Shown: positions 32,050-42,743, numbered from the stretch's first letter. The stretch is DNA of 64,000 nucleotides from Neospora caninum Liverpool (GCF_000208865.1 NC_018389.1:372001-436000); one strand, 5' to 3'. Notes: generated from the sequence alone by a model not told the origin. Made by a program: numbers and translations.

Positions 32050-33201
32050 CTACAACGACTTCACAAGCATGGCTGCCATGACGGCTACACCAGAGGCTGC
32101 AATCACTGCTGTTGGAGCGGGTGCTGCATATGAAGCAGCGCTGGCGGCCCTGACAGTCACCAGAACCTGGCAGCTCGTCGGTGTCGCAGTCTGCGTCTGA
32201 GGTTCATCCTTTGCTGTCAACCTATCATCATTTTGTTCTCCGTTTTGCGAAGTTTTCGTCTTGGGGACGCAGCCCACAAGGAGCCGCTGTTCTGGTTCCG
32301 GAAAGTCCGTCTCCGGGATTGTCAGCTTTGCTGAACCCGTTTGGGACTCTGTATCCCACCAGCTGGTCGAAAGTGTTGGAAGAATATCAACAAATGCCTT
32401 CTTCGTGCATGCTTCCGGGTCTGTACTGTCAGAGATGCAGTAGTCAGTTGTATAGCTTGTAGGGGTGAGGGAACCCTCGGTTCCACACTGAATAGTGAGC
32501 GTATTGTTCTTTGTTGACATATCCACCTCCAAGGGTTTAGGGTTGCTGTTTTTGCCGTACGCACAGGTGACAACGTTGTGGTCTCCAACAGAAGAAGCTC
32601 TCGCTTCCACATTTACAGTGAGCTTGCACGCTGCGTTGTTGTTCGGTGACTTGCCAGAGGTAGTGGATTGGCACCCGACGATGGATTGGCACCCGACGAC
32701 GAACGCCTTGTCGGTTAAAGGAAGGTCTCCCGCGTCCAGCTCCAACGCCCACTTTTGCCCCTTGGTGTTCCTTTCTGACTGTTTGGATTCCGTCCATTGA
32801 ATAGTGCGCGTTGTCCCAAGCACTTCTTTCAGCGTGACCTCTTTGGTGGCTGGTGCGCTGTTCCCAAACTTACATGTGGACGAATTGCTGGTCTGCTTTG
32901 GATCACACACGTGTTGCGTCAGATTTTCCGGTACGTTCGATATGCTTGCACTGCTGGCACCGGAACACTGCAAAGTGGCTATCATACTTGCGCTTGATAG
33001 CGTCAGCGTACCAGCAGCTGGGGCGGTATCTTGTGTCGCTGGCGCAGACAATTCACACATCGCATCTGTGCCCTTGACTGTAAGCCTGGCAAGCGCCACC
33101 GCTTGCTGCTGTAAACTCTGATTCTGAAGTCCTTCACGCAGTTGATCGGGAACAGCCTGTCCACCATAGAGCAATAATACTCCACCGATGCAAACTGCCA
33201 T
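32050..33201 (-). CDS. SRS surface antigen with stop codon in the leader; possible restart at an internal Met
   Basis: The family start ATG is at 33,264 (MARTGNIQRL), but the same frame has TAA at 33,223-33,225, codon 14. Eight codons after the stop, ATG 33,201 restarts in frame just before the hydrophobic core (MAVCIGGVLLLYGG), giving 383 residues. Such a shortened leader still looks like a signal peptide, so expression is possible. Domain 1 has seven cysteines rather than six: an 18-bp tandem duplication at 32,664-32,699 adds a second VGCQS unit. Domain 2 has its six cysteines (VTC, IQC, DYC, ACT, VGC, SCQ). The tail ends AAMLVKSL. Linker: EARASSVGDH. I lean to a possibly functional gene but cannot exclude a pseudogene. 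Confidence 0.7.
   Translation of the reverse strand: MAVCIGGVLLLYGGQAVPDQLREGLQNQSLQQQAVALARLTVKGTDAMCELSAPATQDTAPAAGTLTLSSASMIATLQCSGASSASISNVPENLTQHVCDPKQTSNSSTCKFGNSAPATKEVTLKEVLGTTRTIQWTESKQSERNTKGQKWALELDAGDLPLTDKAFVVGCQSIVGCQSTTSGKSPNNNAACKLTVNVEARASSVGDHNVVTCAYGKNSNPKPLEVDMSTKNNTLTIQCGTEGSLTPTSYTTDYCISDSTDPEACTKKAFVDILPTLSTSWWDTESQTGSAKLTIPETDFPEPEQRLLVGCVPKTKTSQNGEQNDDRLTAKDEPQTQTATPTSCQVLVTVRAASAASYAAPAPTAVIAASGVAVMAAMLVKSL
32664..32699. repeat. 18-bp in-frame tandem duplication inside an SRS gene
   Basis: Two adjacent copies of TGGATTGGCACCCGACGA are present. On the minus strand they encode a duplicated VGCQS(I/T) unit and so add a cysteine to SRS domain 1. Confidence 0.9.
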
Positions 33202-33264
33202 CAACTTCCGTGTCTTCGTCGTTTAGCGTACATGCAGTCGCTGAATGTTCCCTGTCCTCGCCAT

Positions 33265-35751
33265 TTTGACACGCGTGTGACCCAAGTGCCGGGAACGCAG
33301 TCGGAGAAGAAACCAGAAGAATAGAATTCAGCGAAAGGTGTAGCGTGCCTGCCAACTTAGGCGTTTATCATCCACTTCCTCCAAAGGAAAATAAGTCAAC
33401 AATCATACACGCCTCAACTGTTGGAGTACCTGCACTATGACTTATGGTACCCATAGGAGGCTCATCGCTGTGAAGACGCGCGTGTTACGAAAAAAGCGCA
33501 GGGGTGACCCCCACCCACGTTGTCGCCCTCATCCAAAATCCCGAGCGATCCTGCAGCGTAGTAGACTCCCCATAAGGCTCATTTCGACATCACGAGCTAT
33601 TCGTAATTTTCACAGCAGCACATATGCATATTCTCCTCTTCTTCTCCGGCGTGTGATCCCTCTGCTTCGCAAGAGCAGCATCGTCGGGAGCCAGCGTGGT
33701 ATCTTGGCGCAGAGTCTTCCCTCTCCGAAGAAGGAAAAACACTGCAGAGAGATATCTGGAGGTTGTCCGAAGACGCGGACCAGTCAAAATGCAAAAATAC
33801 TGGGTAAGCGAGTGACTGAAGTTCGATGGAAGTTTCAAGACAACATAGGATAACGTGTTTGCTTCACAGCGACCGATGAGGAACCTTGCCAAAGCCTTGA
33901 GCCAGCAGCCGCTGTTAAGTCCTCTAGGCAATCGTCATCTGAACGTTGACAGCTGAAGTTCGTAGCTGCCCTCTCTTCCTCCTAATTCATTTTTTTGGAT
34001 TGTTTCCGCTTTTCGAGAATAGGCATAATGGCGACAAGCTGCGAATGGAGCAGTGACGTCGACGGATAAGCCGAAGAGTGGTACGGTGGTGGCGGTGAAC
34101 ACTGGAAGGACAACAACAAAGTGACAGCTTCTGTCTCGGCTTCTCTGCTTTTCTTTGCGCGAAAAGCTCATGCATCGAGTACTTTTCCGGTTGCGCAGTA
34201 AGGAGAAGCCACAAGGTCTTCCCCCGTGGCAGCTGGTGAACTCGATCGCTCAATTTGAATTCTGCAGTGACTATCGAGGACCTTCAGACAAGAGAAGCCA
34301 TAGAGCGTCTAGTTGGCCCAATGAGAGAAATTGAGGAGTCGGGAAGGTGCCGGAGACAGGAAGGCAAAGAAATCGATATAGAAAAACTTAGCTCGTGTGC
34401 GATACGAAAGGCAGTGGACCTCTGCGTGTTCTGTGGGTCGTCTGACACAAAGAGCGTAGGAAGCTGGCGGAGAGGAGTGGGTGGCAATCTACACAGAAGC
34501 ATAGCGAAATGGAGCAGGGAAAGTCGGACATTCGAAGCTGAGCGTTTGTTTTCTCTTCTAGTGGATACCACCGCAGAGACGGGACGGGAACACCTCTCTA
34601 CATGAGAAATCCTTAGCGGGTCCAGGGAACACCAGATAGCAGCCATACCTGCAAGGCGCAACACATCAGTTTGGTTAGATGTGCCGTGTTGAGCAAAGGG
34701 CGCCGTCGCTGGGCCTGTCTCTACCTAACTACACTGCATCAAGTCCAGCCCCCCCGACCACCCCCCCCCCTAATAAGGCATGTCCGTCGGCTCGTCGACA
34801 TCGGCATAAAGGAGTAAAATGAGCATGTGCGGTGCAATTCTGGCCAGTTCTCAGCCCTTCGTTTGCCTGCAGGCCCTACTAGTATCGGTCACACATTTCA
34901 CATGAGGATCCGTTTGCGGCTGCTATGTTGCCGAGCACGAGTCCCTATTCTGCCACAGTCCAAGAGTACACGGAAACACGGATTTTGCACGGCTACACAC
35001 ACACACACACACGTTTACATACCTAGTTGCCTACGACACCAGGCGTGTCAAAAGAAACGATGGCGCTGAATCGATTCTTCATACTCTCTAGGTTGTGAAA
35101 ATCGACGTGAGTGCCGTTCCAGAAGAGAGAAACGACGACTCATTGGACCAGAAACAACTCTGACTTCTCGAAGAATGTCACTGGCGGCGACGCGACGTAG
35201 TAGCTCAGCTACTGAAAAAAACGGGTTCGATTACCGGCAGCTGCCTGCGAGAGTGCTCATCCACTACAGGCTCCGGCTTTCTGTTATCAACTGATGGACT
35301 GAAATACATTGTCTCGTATTTCAGCTCCAGACTCCACGCTTTCATCACATCCACGCATAGCGTAACATCCACCGAGTGATACAAGAGAGTCTTTTCTGGT
35401 GCCACTGTACCAAGGTGATGGGATACTACGGCTGCGACTTTATCTACCCTTATAGGCTTACCAAACACCTATTACACAACTCAGTAATGAAAACAAATAA
35501 ATGCCTGCCCCTAGATACGTTTGCATTTACCCTGCCACACGTGTCGCACAGGCTTTCGCAATCTCGTTGCATGCTGATTTCCACACATCAACACTTGCTG
35601 GACAGGAAGGCATGAGCTCCCGGACCACCACAGAAGAACACCTTGGAGAGATGTTGGAAAATGGAGACTGCCCACCACATCAAAATCGCAAAATCTAAGG
35701 AGCCACTCCACATCATTGAACTACCGAGCAGACACATTATCACCAGCATGC
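33265..35751. other. Intergenic region between minus-strand SRS copies
   Basis: No gene recognised. Includes a C-rich tract at 34,749-34,770 and a short (AC)n run near 34,999-35,011. Open frames on the plus strand (33,437-33,853 and 34,255-34,605) have no family motif. Confidence 0.5.
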
Positions 35752-36918
35752 TTACAAGGAGCCAACAATCAGCCCTGTCACTGCAGCCGCTCCCGAGGCT
35801 GCAGCTAACATTTGCATAGTCGGTGATCCATACGAAGCAGAGCTGCTGGACTTGATAGTCACCAGAACGCGGCAACTCGTTGGTGTACCGGTCTCTGCGT
35901 CAGTTTGTCCGGTATTCTTGGTGCCTTCCGAAGCAGTCGTTGTCGGGACGCAGCCCAAAAGGATCTGCTGGTCAGCTTCCGGAAAGTCTGTCTGGGGGAT
36001 TGTCAGCTTAGCAGAGTTACCCGTCGTCGCCCACCAGCTGGTCACGAACGTAGGTAGAATATCCACAAACTTGTGTGCGCAATTTTCCAAGTCTGTGTTC
36101 TGTGGATCGCAGTACTCAGCGCTATTTGTTGCAGGTTTCAGCGAACCCTCGGAGCCACAGTCAATGGTCAGGGTGTTGTTCTCTGTTGACATCTCCACCT
36201 CCATGGGCTCAGGGTTGCTGTTTTTGCCGTAAGTGCAGGTGACAACGTTGTTGTCTCCAACAGAAGACGCTCTCGCTTCCACATTTACAGTGAGCTTGCA
36301 CGCGTTTTTACCATTGGATCGCGAATTCGAGCCATCTTGGCACCCAACGAAGAATGTCTTCTCGGACAAAGGAAGGTCCGCTTCCTTCAGTTGCAACGTC
36401 CACGTTTGTGTGTTGGGCGACTTCCTTTCTGTTTGCCGATTCTTTGTCCACTGAGCGTCGGTTGCTACGCCGAGTAACGTGTCCAACGTGACCGCGGTGC
36501 CTGCTGAGATGTTGCCTTCAAACGTGCACTGATTTGTTCTTCCACTCTTGCCATTTGGCTGACACACATTCGTCGCCAGATCCTCTGGAATCGATGCTAT
36601 ATTCGCACCGACACATTCCAGGGCAGCTGTCAGATTCTTCTGCGACAGCGTCAAAGAGCCAGTAGCTGCAGCCTGAGCTGTGCCACCGTTCTGCTTTAAC
36701 TCGCATCTGGCGGTGGTGCCCTTTACTGTTAACTTAGGTTTTGCGTCGTCTGAGTGTACTTCCTCCAAACCCCTGTTCTGAAGTCCTTCACGCACGTGAT
36801 CTGCAACGCCCTCTCCGCTGCAGAACAGCAAAACTCCACCCATGCAAACTGCCATCAACCTGCGGGCCTTTGACCCAACCCCTCCACGACGTTGCCGCAA
36901 GCTCCCTGATGTCGACAT
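35752..36918 (-). CDS. SRS (SAG1-related) GPI-anchored surface antigen, intact
   Basis: From ATG 36,918 (MSTSGSLRQRRGG) the frame encodes 388 residues: basic leader, signal (LMAVCMGGVLLFCSG), cleavage near GVADH, two six-cysteine SRS domains and a GPI tail ending AVTGLIVGSL. Domain 1 cysteines: RCE, ECV, VCQ, QCT, GCQ, ACK. Domain 2: TCT, DCG, YCD, NCA, GCV, SCR. Linker EARASSVGDN. The same frame is open up to another ATG at 37,023, which would add 35 mostly hydrophobic residues; alignment with sister copies favours 36,918. The C-terminal segment (MQML.AASGAAAVTGLIVGSL) closely matches the plus-strand gene at 20.7 kb, although the genes lie in opposite arrays. Confidence 0.92.
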   Translation of the reverse strand: MSTSGSLRQRRGGVGSKARRLMAVCMGGVLLFCSGEGVADHVREGLQNRGLEEVHSDDAKPKLTVKGTTARCELKQNGGTAQAAATGSLTLSQKNLTAALECVGANIASIPEDLATNVCQPNGKSGRTNQCTFEGNISAGTAVTLDTLLGVATDAQWTKNRQTERKSPNTQTWTLQLKEADLPLSEKTFFVGCQDGSNSRSNGKNACKLTVNVEARASSVGDNNVVTCTYGKNSNPEPMEVEMSTENNTLTIDCGSEGSLKPATNSAEYCDPQNTDLENCAHKFVDILPTFVTSWWATTGNSAKLTIPQTDFPEADQQILLGCVPTTTASEGTKNTGQTDAETGTPTSCRVLVTIKSSSSASYGSPTMQMLAAASGAAAVTGLIVGSL

Positions 36919-37500
36919 GATGAGGAGGATTATGATGATGAGAATCGCAACAAGTTGCAAGAAGCCGGTGGAGAGAACAAGCAGTAAAAAAGAATTCAAT
37001 GAAGGATAGGGCCTGCCGACCATTTAATGCGAAAAAATTCCCATTCTCGTCAGAAAAGCGTCGGGCGTCCTCTTCGCCTTCACCCTCTCACGACGTCCGT
37101 CGCCGCACAAGGCCCGTGCGGAATCTGGGATCCGAAGGCGCGCGCCCCGGTGAAAAGGGTGAAAAGGTCACCGCAGCCACGAGGTCGGCTGCGCCGAACA
37201 TCAGGCATCAAGACATCATATATAACGATGAGTCGAAAGTAAACGCCAAATGGAGCAACAGAACAGTGGTCATTTTATTCTCTTTCCTTTGATTCTCTGG
37301 CCAAATCGGTGCAAAAAGCTCTGGATAACGACGAATCCCGGCGACCACGTGTCTTCCGGCTTCCGGTTGTTCGGTCCGCCTCAATTCCCACTTCCTAATA
37401 CTAATTCCATCGCACATTTCGTTTGTGGACAGCACGGGAGGTCTGAACGAGTCTAGCAGGAGCATGAATACATGACCGACTTAGTCCTGGCCTCGCCAGT

Positions 37501-37830
37501 AACTCCAGAAGCCAGTGCTTCCCGCCTGGACATCTGCGAGGCAAGAGAATCTCCACTCCGCTCATCGGTTTCATGTGAGCGTTCAGTTGGCGTTCTACAC
37601 TGACTATTGAGATCATTTGACAGGTGCAAGCGCACAGTGTTTCGCAGATGTGAAGTCGAAGACACATCGTTAGGGGAAATAGGCGGGTGGCAGGAGACAA
37701 GGGTAGCGATGGAAGGAGGATAAGAAGAGTTAGCAATGGAGTAAACATATCATAGCGAATATGTATGTTCTGAAAAGCAAATGTGTGCCGTTTTGGGGCA
37801 TGGACAAGGAAGAAAGGTAGAAGCGATAAG
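37501..37830 (-). promoter_or_regulatory. Conserved SRS 5' flanking block, minus orientation
   Basis: Read on the minus strand, this block matches the DNA upstream of the plus-strand SRS gene at 20.7 kb. The shared parts are the CTTGTCCATGCCCCAAAACG element near 37,790-37,812 and a GAACGCTCA...GAGCGGAGTGGAG stretch near 37,550-37,590. It sits 0.6-0.9 kb upstream of ATG 36,918. The element also occurs at about 27,415-27,445, next to the SRS fragment. Confidence 0.5.
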
Positions 37831-38560
37831 GTGCTGGAATCTTGACTTGTCATCATGTGTCTCCGAGGAGTACGGTAATGCGGGTGTTGATATCCACCAA
37901 CTGTTGGGGTGTCTCTGTCTCCGAACGACGGGACACAGCGTGACAATGCCAGATCGGATTGTTGCCTACGCGCCGTGCACACAATAGTCTAAAATTGCGG
38001 GGGACAGCTTGCCTCGCGAATTACTCCTGAATGGCTGACGCATGCCGCTGGATACTCTAGAGTACGGGACAAGCCTTATCCAGCAGACACACGTATACCT
38101 GAAAGAGTGCAGCATTCTGTTGTCGCATTTCGGACATTGCGAGAACGCCGAAACAAAGAAAATGGACTACCCCATCGCGAGGATCCAGAGAAGCACCGAG
38201 GTCGCGTTGTGGTAGTCGAGAACAAATCGCGAATCCCACTTTCATACCGGACGTTGAGTGGCGGCAATGGCTGGAGGCATATCGCGACTCGCTCTGAAGC
38301 GCTCTTCTCGTGGGAGAATAGACGGAAGTCTTTAGTGACCGCAACTCAAAATTGGTATCGGGGTGGTCAGGTTATTATGAGAGAGTACGTACTGGATTTG
38401 GTCGATATCATACGGTGCATCCTGCCAACACAAGGGCATCCCCCACAATTGGATTATCAAGTCGCATGCTGAGGAATGCCGCCTTCTACAGAGGGTCGGT
38501 CCTCAGTTTGAGAGCTGTTGATCGAGCCACACTGCAGTGGATATGTACCCGACCGGGGTT
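37783..38560. repeat. Direct duplication of SRS flank, right copy (partner 27,405-28,255)
   Basis: Same-orientation match to the block near 27.4-28.2 kb, about 10.4 kb away. The left boundary overlaps the conserved SRS 5' flank. Weaker similarity continues to the 3' end of the SRS pseudogene at 38,852. Confidence 0.8.
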
Positions 38561-38851
38561 AAATATACACTCCTTGGGAGACGTATACATGGGTGCCTTG
38601 CTTGCTTGCTTTATATCCTCTTCAACAAGTCGGACCGTAGTTTCGAAAGTGACATATACTGAGGGGAACGAGCTCTCATGTCACACTATAGCAGGACACA
38701 GCAGGAAATGCGCGTCTTAACTAGGAAGAACATCTCGGAGAGACGTCCGGAAACTGTCAAAAAGTGCAGGCCGCCCGAAGTGGCAAAATTACTGTGGTTA
38801 TGAAAGCGCCCCATCTCGTCGGAATGTGTCCCAGACCTTCGAACACCAGAG

Positions 38852-40064
38852 TCAACAAAAGGAGCCCACGAGGAATCCTGTCAATGCGGCCGCACCACCG
38901 GCTACAGCTGCCATTTGTGCTGTTGAAGATGCTAACGAAGTAGAGTTTGATGTCTTAAGAGTGACAATTACGTTGCAGCTAGACGTGGTTGCGCCAGTCT
39001 GTTCAGCGCTGTCTCCGTCTCCAAGCCTTTCTAATCCGTTTGTATCTGGAGACGGTGCCGACTGTTTGGGGACACAGCCCGGTCGGAACTGCTGTTCGGC
39101 TTCCGGAAAGTCCTTCGCCGGAGTTGTCAGCTTAGCGGAAATACCCTTCGCCTCCGTTGTCCACCAGCTGGTAACAAATGTAGGAAAAATATCTACAAAC
39201 GCCTTCGTCGTGCAGCTCTCCAAGTTTGTACTGTCAGCGACGCAGTACTCAGCTGTAGATGTGGCAGGGTGGAGAGAACCGTCCGTCCCGCAGTCGATGG
39301 TCTCGGTGTTCTTCTCTGTTGACATCTCCACCTGTAAGGGCTGAGGGTTGCTCTCCTTGCCATACGCGCAGGTGACGGCGTTATTGCCTCCCACAGAAGA
39401 AGCTCTCGCTTCCACATTTACCGGGACCTTGCACACCGACACCTCTGTATTCCCTCCGTTTCGTGTGGCCTTAGTATTTTTGCAACCGACGAAGAAGCTT
39501 ATGGCGGATCGTGGCAGATCGGCAGCTTCTAGCTCCAAGCTCCACTGTGCAGTGGTGGTTGGAGATTTTGCGAGCCGGGTATCAGTTTTTTTCATCCACT
39601 GGATCTCGCGGGTTGCCCTGAGGAGCTGTTGTAGGGTGACCTCTTTTCCGTGTAGATCGCTTCCACTGACCGTGCAGCTGCTGCTGACTTCACTTTTCTC
39701 CTGGTTCGGGGCACATACGTTCGTCGCCAAATCTGTCGGAATCGTCGTTAGTGCATTTCCAGAACAGTCCAGACTAACCGACAGGTTTTCTCTCGACAAC
39801 ATCAACGCGCCGCCACTAGACGTGGCCTCCTCTTGCGGTTCCTGTGCAAACTGACACTGGGTAGCTGTACCGGCGATTTTCGGTGGCTCAGTTTTGGCTG
39901 ATTCTGACAAACCCCGATAGTGAAGACCTTCACGAAAATGATCTGCAACCGCTTCTCCAGCGCAGTACAGCAAAACTCTCCCCCACGCACACTACCATTA
40001 TCTGGCGGGCCTTCCGCTGCAAGCCTCCTCCACGTCGTTGCTCTGTCCTCCCTGCCGTCGCCAT
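38852..40064 (-). pseudogene. SRS surface antigen with +1 frameshift in the signal peptide
   Basis: The family start is at ATG 40,064 (MATAGRTEQRRGG) and the leader runs to VVCVG. An extra base near 39,983 (GGGGGAGAG where sisters have GGGGGAG) then shifts the frame, so the hydrophobic signal is lost. The mature part is open in the other frame from about 39,973 (LLYCAGEAVADHF) to TGA 38,852-38,854. It has six cysteines in each domain and a GPI-like tail ending LTGFLVGSFC. No ATG suits the second frame near its start. Unless the extra base is an error, or an unseen splice removes it, the gene cannot make a secreted SRS protein. It pairs with the intact gene at 28.7 kb as the duplicated unit. 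Confidence 0.8.
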
Positions 40065-40469
40065 TTTCAGACGATTTAGACAAAATACCGAGGAACACAA
40101 ATAACTGGGGTACAGGGGAAAATGGACGATCCTCGAAACTAAAAATAAGTTGCTAAGTGATATTGGTTGGTATGTAAGCCTGGTCTCGTGCCGAGGCATT
40201 TAACCGTGGTGGGTGGATGCCGGGCAGGACACGCCTCACACTTTCGGGCATCCTCGGACTCCGTGCCCCCCCCCCTTCCCCAAAGACACCCGCAGCGTCG
40301 ACTATCGATGCTGTCGTAATACGCTTTGAGGCAAATATATGTCATACTATCGGAGGAACACGATTTTCTTTTCTTTATCACACTCTCGAGGTCACTCGCT
40401 TAGATGGAATGCTAAGACGATGACAGCGCATGTCGTTCCCTTTGTTAATGTCTCTAAACTCTCCTGCAG

Positions 40470-40529
40470 TTGCAGCGATGGCGCTTGGATGAGAAGATTC
40501 GCGCTCTTGAACAGAGAATGTTCGATTTT
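40470..40529 (+). CDS. Candidate internal exon of an unassigned gene
   Basis: A polypyrimidine stretch and CTCCTGCAG precede a 20-codon open stretch (LQRWRLDEKIRALEQRMF...) that is strongly helical and unlike its surroundings, followed by a GTAGGT donor. A second acceptor six bases in (TTGCAG) is possible. The peptide looks like part of a coiled coil but I recognise no family. Neighbouring exons could not be fixed. Confidence 0.35.
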
Positions 40530-42349
40530 GTAGGTAGCAATCTGGTTCGCTGCACACGGTTCTTGTGACTCCTCATCTCGCGAGTTCTAGAGCAAGAAAG
40601 ACGCAGAGTCATCAAGTCCCATGATAATAAACGGGGAGAGGGGATTTGCCTCGGCTTTGTATGACAAGTGCAAGTGGTAGTGATTCCTTGGGCTTTCGAC
40701 AAGTACGAGTATATATTTAGCCTTGCCTGCGGTTTGACTAACTCCTTTGTGTTGCATTCTACAGTGTTATGTGAGTTATTTTTGGTGTGAGACGAGAGCG
40801 ACACAATACAATACACAGACGAGGTAAAGGATGAAGGCGACTAGAGAGACAAAGACCGTAAGAGTCCAAGAAAGCAACCATGATGGTAAAGCATGCAACA
40901 TCCGAATATCCTAATATGTTCTTTGGGGAGCATTCGTTAGGGACAGAGAGAGGCTGCACAGATTCCGGGGAGACAAACGAAGAACGAGATGGAAAACACA
41001 ACGGAAGACAGGTATGGCTCATCCATATAAATGCTGCTGCAAGAGCTGAAGCCACGAGGAGATACAGGCAGATCAATACGGGAAGAGAGAGTTACATATA
41101 TGGCCGAACATGGATACAAGCTAAAGTCCACATCCATACAACTGTGATGGCACAGGCATGTTCCTATGAAGATCGAATTCACCGAAGGTAGCCGTAGCTG
41201 CATATATTCCTAAGCATCCGAATTCTGATATGAGCGTTTCCCCCCTTCACACACACCAAAAAGAATTCTTTCTCTGTCTTCGTGTTTCGCATGGGTCACC
41301 ATTCGTGGCTTCTTCAGGGACACCATATATTTCGCACGCCGTAATCGTTTACCCCCCCGTAGCGCGTTACTGCTGCAACTCAGAACACGGGAGAGAAGAA
41401 TGTGATCAGATGCAAGAAGATATCTCTGCACTCGGCGCTCTTTGTTCTCTGTCTCCTCAAGGAAAAAAACGACCGACTCCACAGGTTCTGCTACGCACAG
41501 AAAGATATAGTAGATCATGAATCACGGAAACGCTTGCGCATGCGCCTTTCATGCAGCCGGGTGCACGATGAGAGCCAATGGATTTCTGTACGTGTGAGAT
41601 CCCTCCATATATACATATACTGAAATAAGAAAAGAGAGCCTCGAGTGCAGCAGCCAAACCCAGAGAATCTACTCTTCCTCTCGACCCTTCGCAGCCTGAG
41701 TTTCTAGTGGCCATAAGACTCCGTCGCTAGTGCACTCCAGCTGCTTCGGAGCTTGTTGCAGAACTGATTATGGATGGCACGGGTTAAGCAAGGAGAACGG
41801 CAATGGATATTTGTCTCCTCTGGCAAATCTAGTTCTATTTGCACTATCATGTGATGTGAGACCCCGCATGACCGGCGGGCGGTTTCGTGAGCATCCTTGA
41901 TGTGGGAGCAGCCAAACGCAAACAAGGGAACGATCAAGCCGTTGTCTTTCACCGGCGAACAGCCGTTTCCAGAGCTTCCCTTTTTTGCGTGAACGATGAT
42001 CAAGCAACCTCGACCCACAGCCCCACGCGACAAAGAGGGGCAGTCAACTGACCGAACCCCGCTGAGAAAATGAAGTTCCGTGTGCTTTTCTGCGTGTGCT
42101 TTCCCGATCTGTCGAGCAGCCTCACAACCTGTAGTAGACTGACTCGCAGAAGAGAAGCCAGCACGAGACAGATGCCAACACGGCGCCAACCTTTTTTCGT
42201 GGATCTCTGATTCAACATCAACAGTAGAAGTAACTAAGCAGGCTGCTGCTGTGCGAAAAAGGATCACTTCCAACGCCCTTTCAGACTGGGAGCGATTCTC
42301 TGGCGGAACCTGTTCGACAGTGGGGTGCAACGCAGCCGTTTTTCAAAGG

Positions 42350-42406
42350 TTTCACCTGTCCATATTTCACCTGTCCATATTTCACCTGTCCATATTTCAC
42401 CTGTCC
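42350..42406. repeat. 15-bp tandem repeat, 3.8 copies
   Basis: Perfect repeats of TTTCACCTGTCCATA start at 42,350, 42,365, 42,380 and 42,395 (the last is partial). In one plus frame it reads FHLSI repeatedly, but pyrimidine-rich DNA here is more likely intronic. Confidence 0.9.
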
Positions 42407-42573
42407 CCCCTCACAAGAATGCCTGAAGCAAACATGACGTGCCGGCGACGATTCACCACAGTGATTCGCTTTTTCCGTCTTGCCGACTTTTGTTGCGTTC
42501 TACTGAAAGCTGGCAGTCGCTGCTGAAGCTTTGTTTTTGGAATTGTTTTGCTTGTTGCCCCACTTTGAGTTAG

Positions 42574-42743
42574 AGCCAGGAACGTGGGGGTTCTATGGCT
42601 CAAGAAGTCAAGAAGGGAGCGCGGTTTTGAAAATCACGGCCTTTGAAAAAGATGAGGACTTCCCGACGATGTCTCTCCTTGCTTCTTATCGTGATGTGGA
42701 GACACGAAACGACCGTTTCCTCTGGCCAGATTTGGAAGATACT
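42574..42743 (+). CDS. Candidate internal exon of an unassigned gene
   Basis: A pyrimidine-rich stretch ending TTTGAGTTAG precedes an open stretch of 56 codons with balanced composition (GTWGFYGSRS, VLKITAFEKD, LLASYRDVETR, RFLWPDLEDT), followed by GTATGC. It reads like a real folded-domain segment, but I cannot place it in a family. It may belong to the same gene as 40,470-40,529. Possible further pieces are at about 42,240-42,345 and 42,959-43,013, but the phases do not all agree. Confidence 0.4.

Noticed and set aside
35199..35235. tRNA-like A box (TAGCTCAG) and B box (GGTTCGATTACC)
   Set aside because: The two boxes are only about 20 bases apart, too close for a tRNA, and no acceptor or anticodon stem can be formed around them.
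41704..42330. 208-codon open frame on the minus strand
   Set aside because: No recognisable motif or domain, and it overlaps other frames that look equally plausible.
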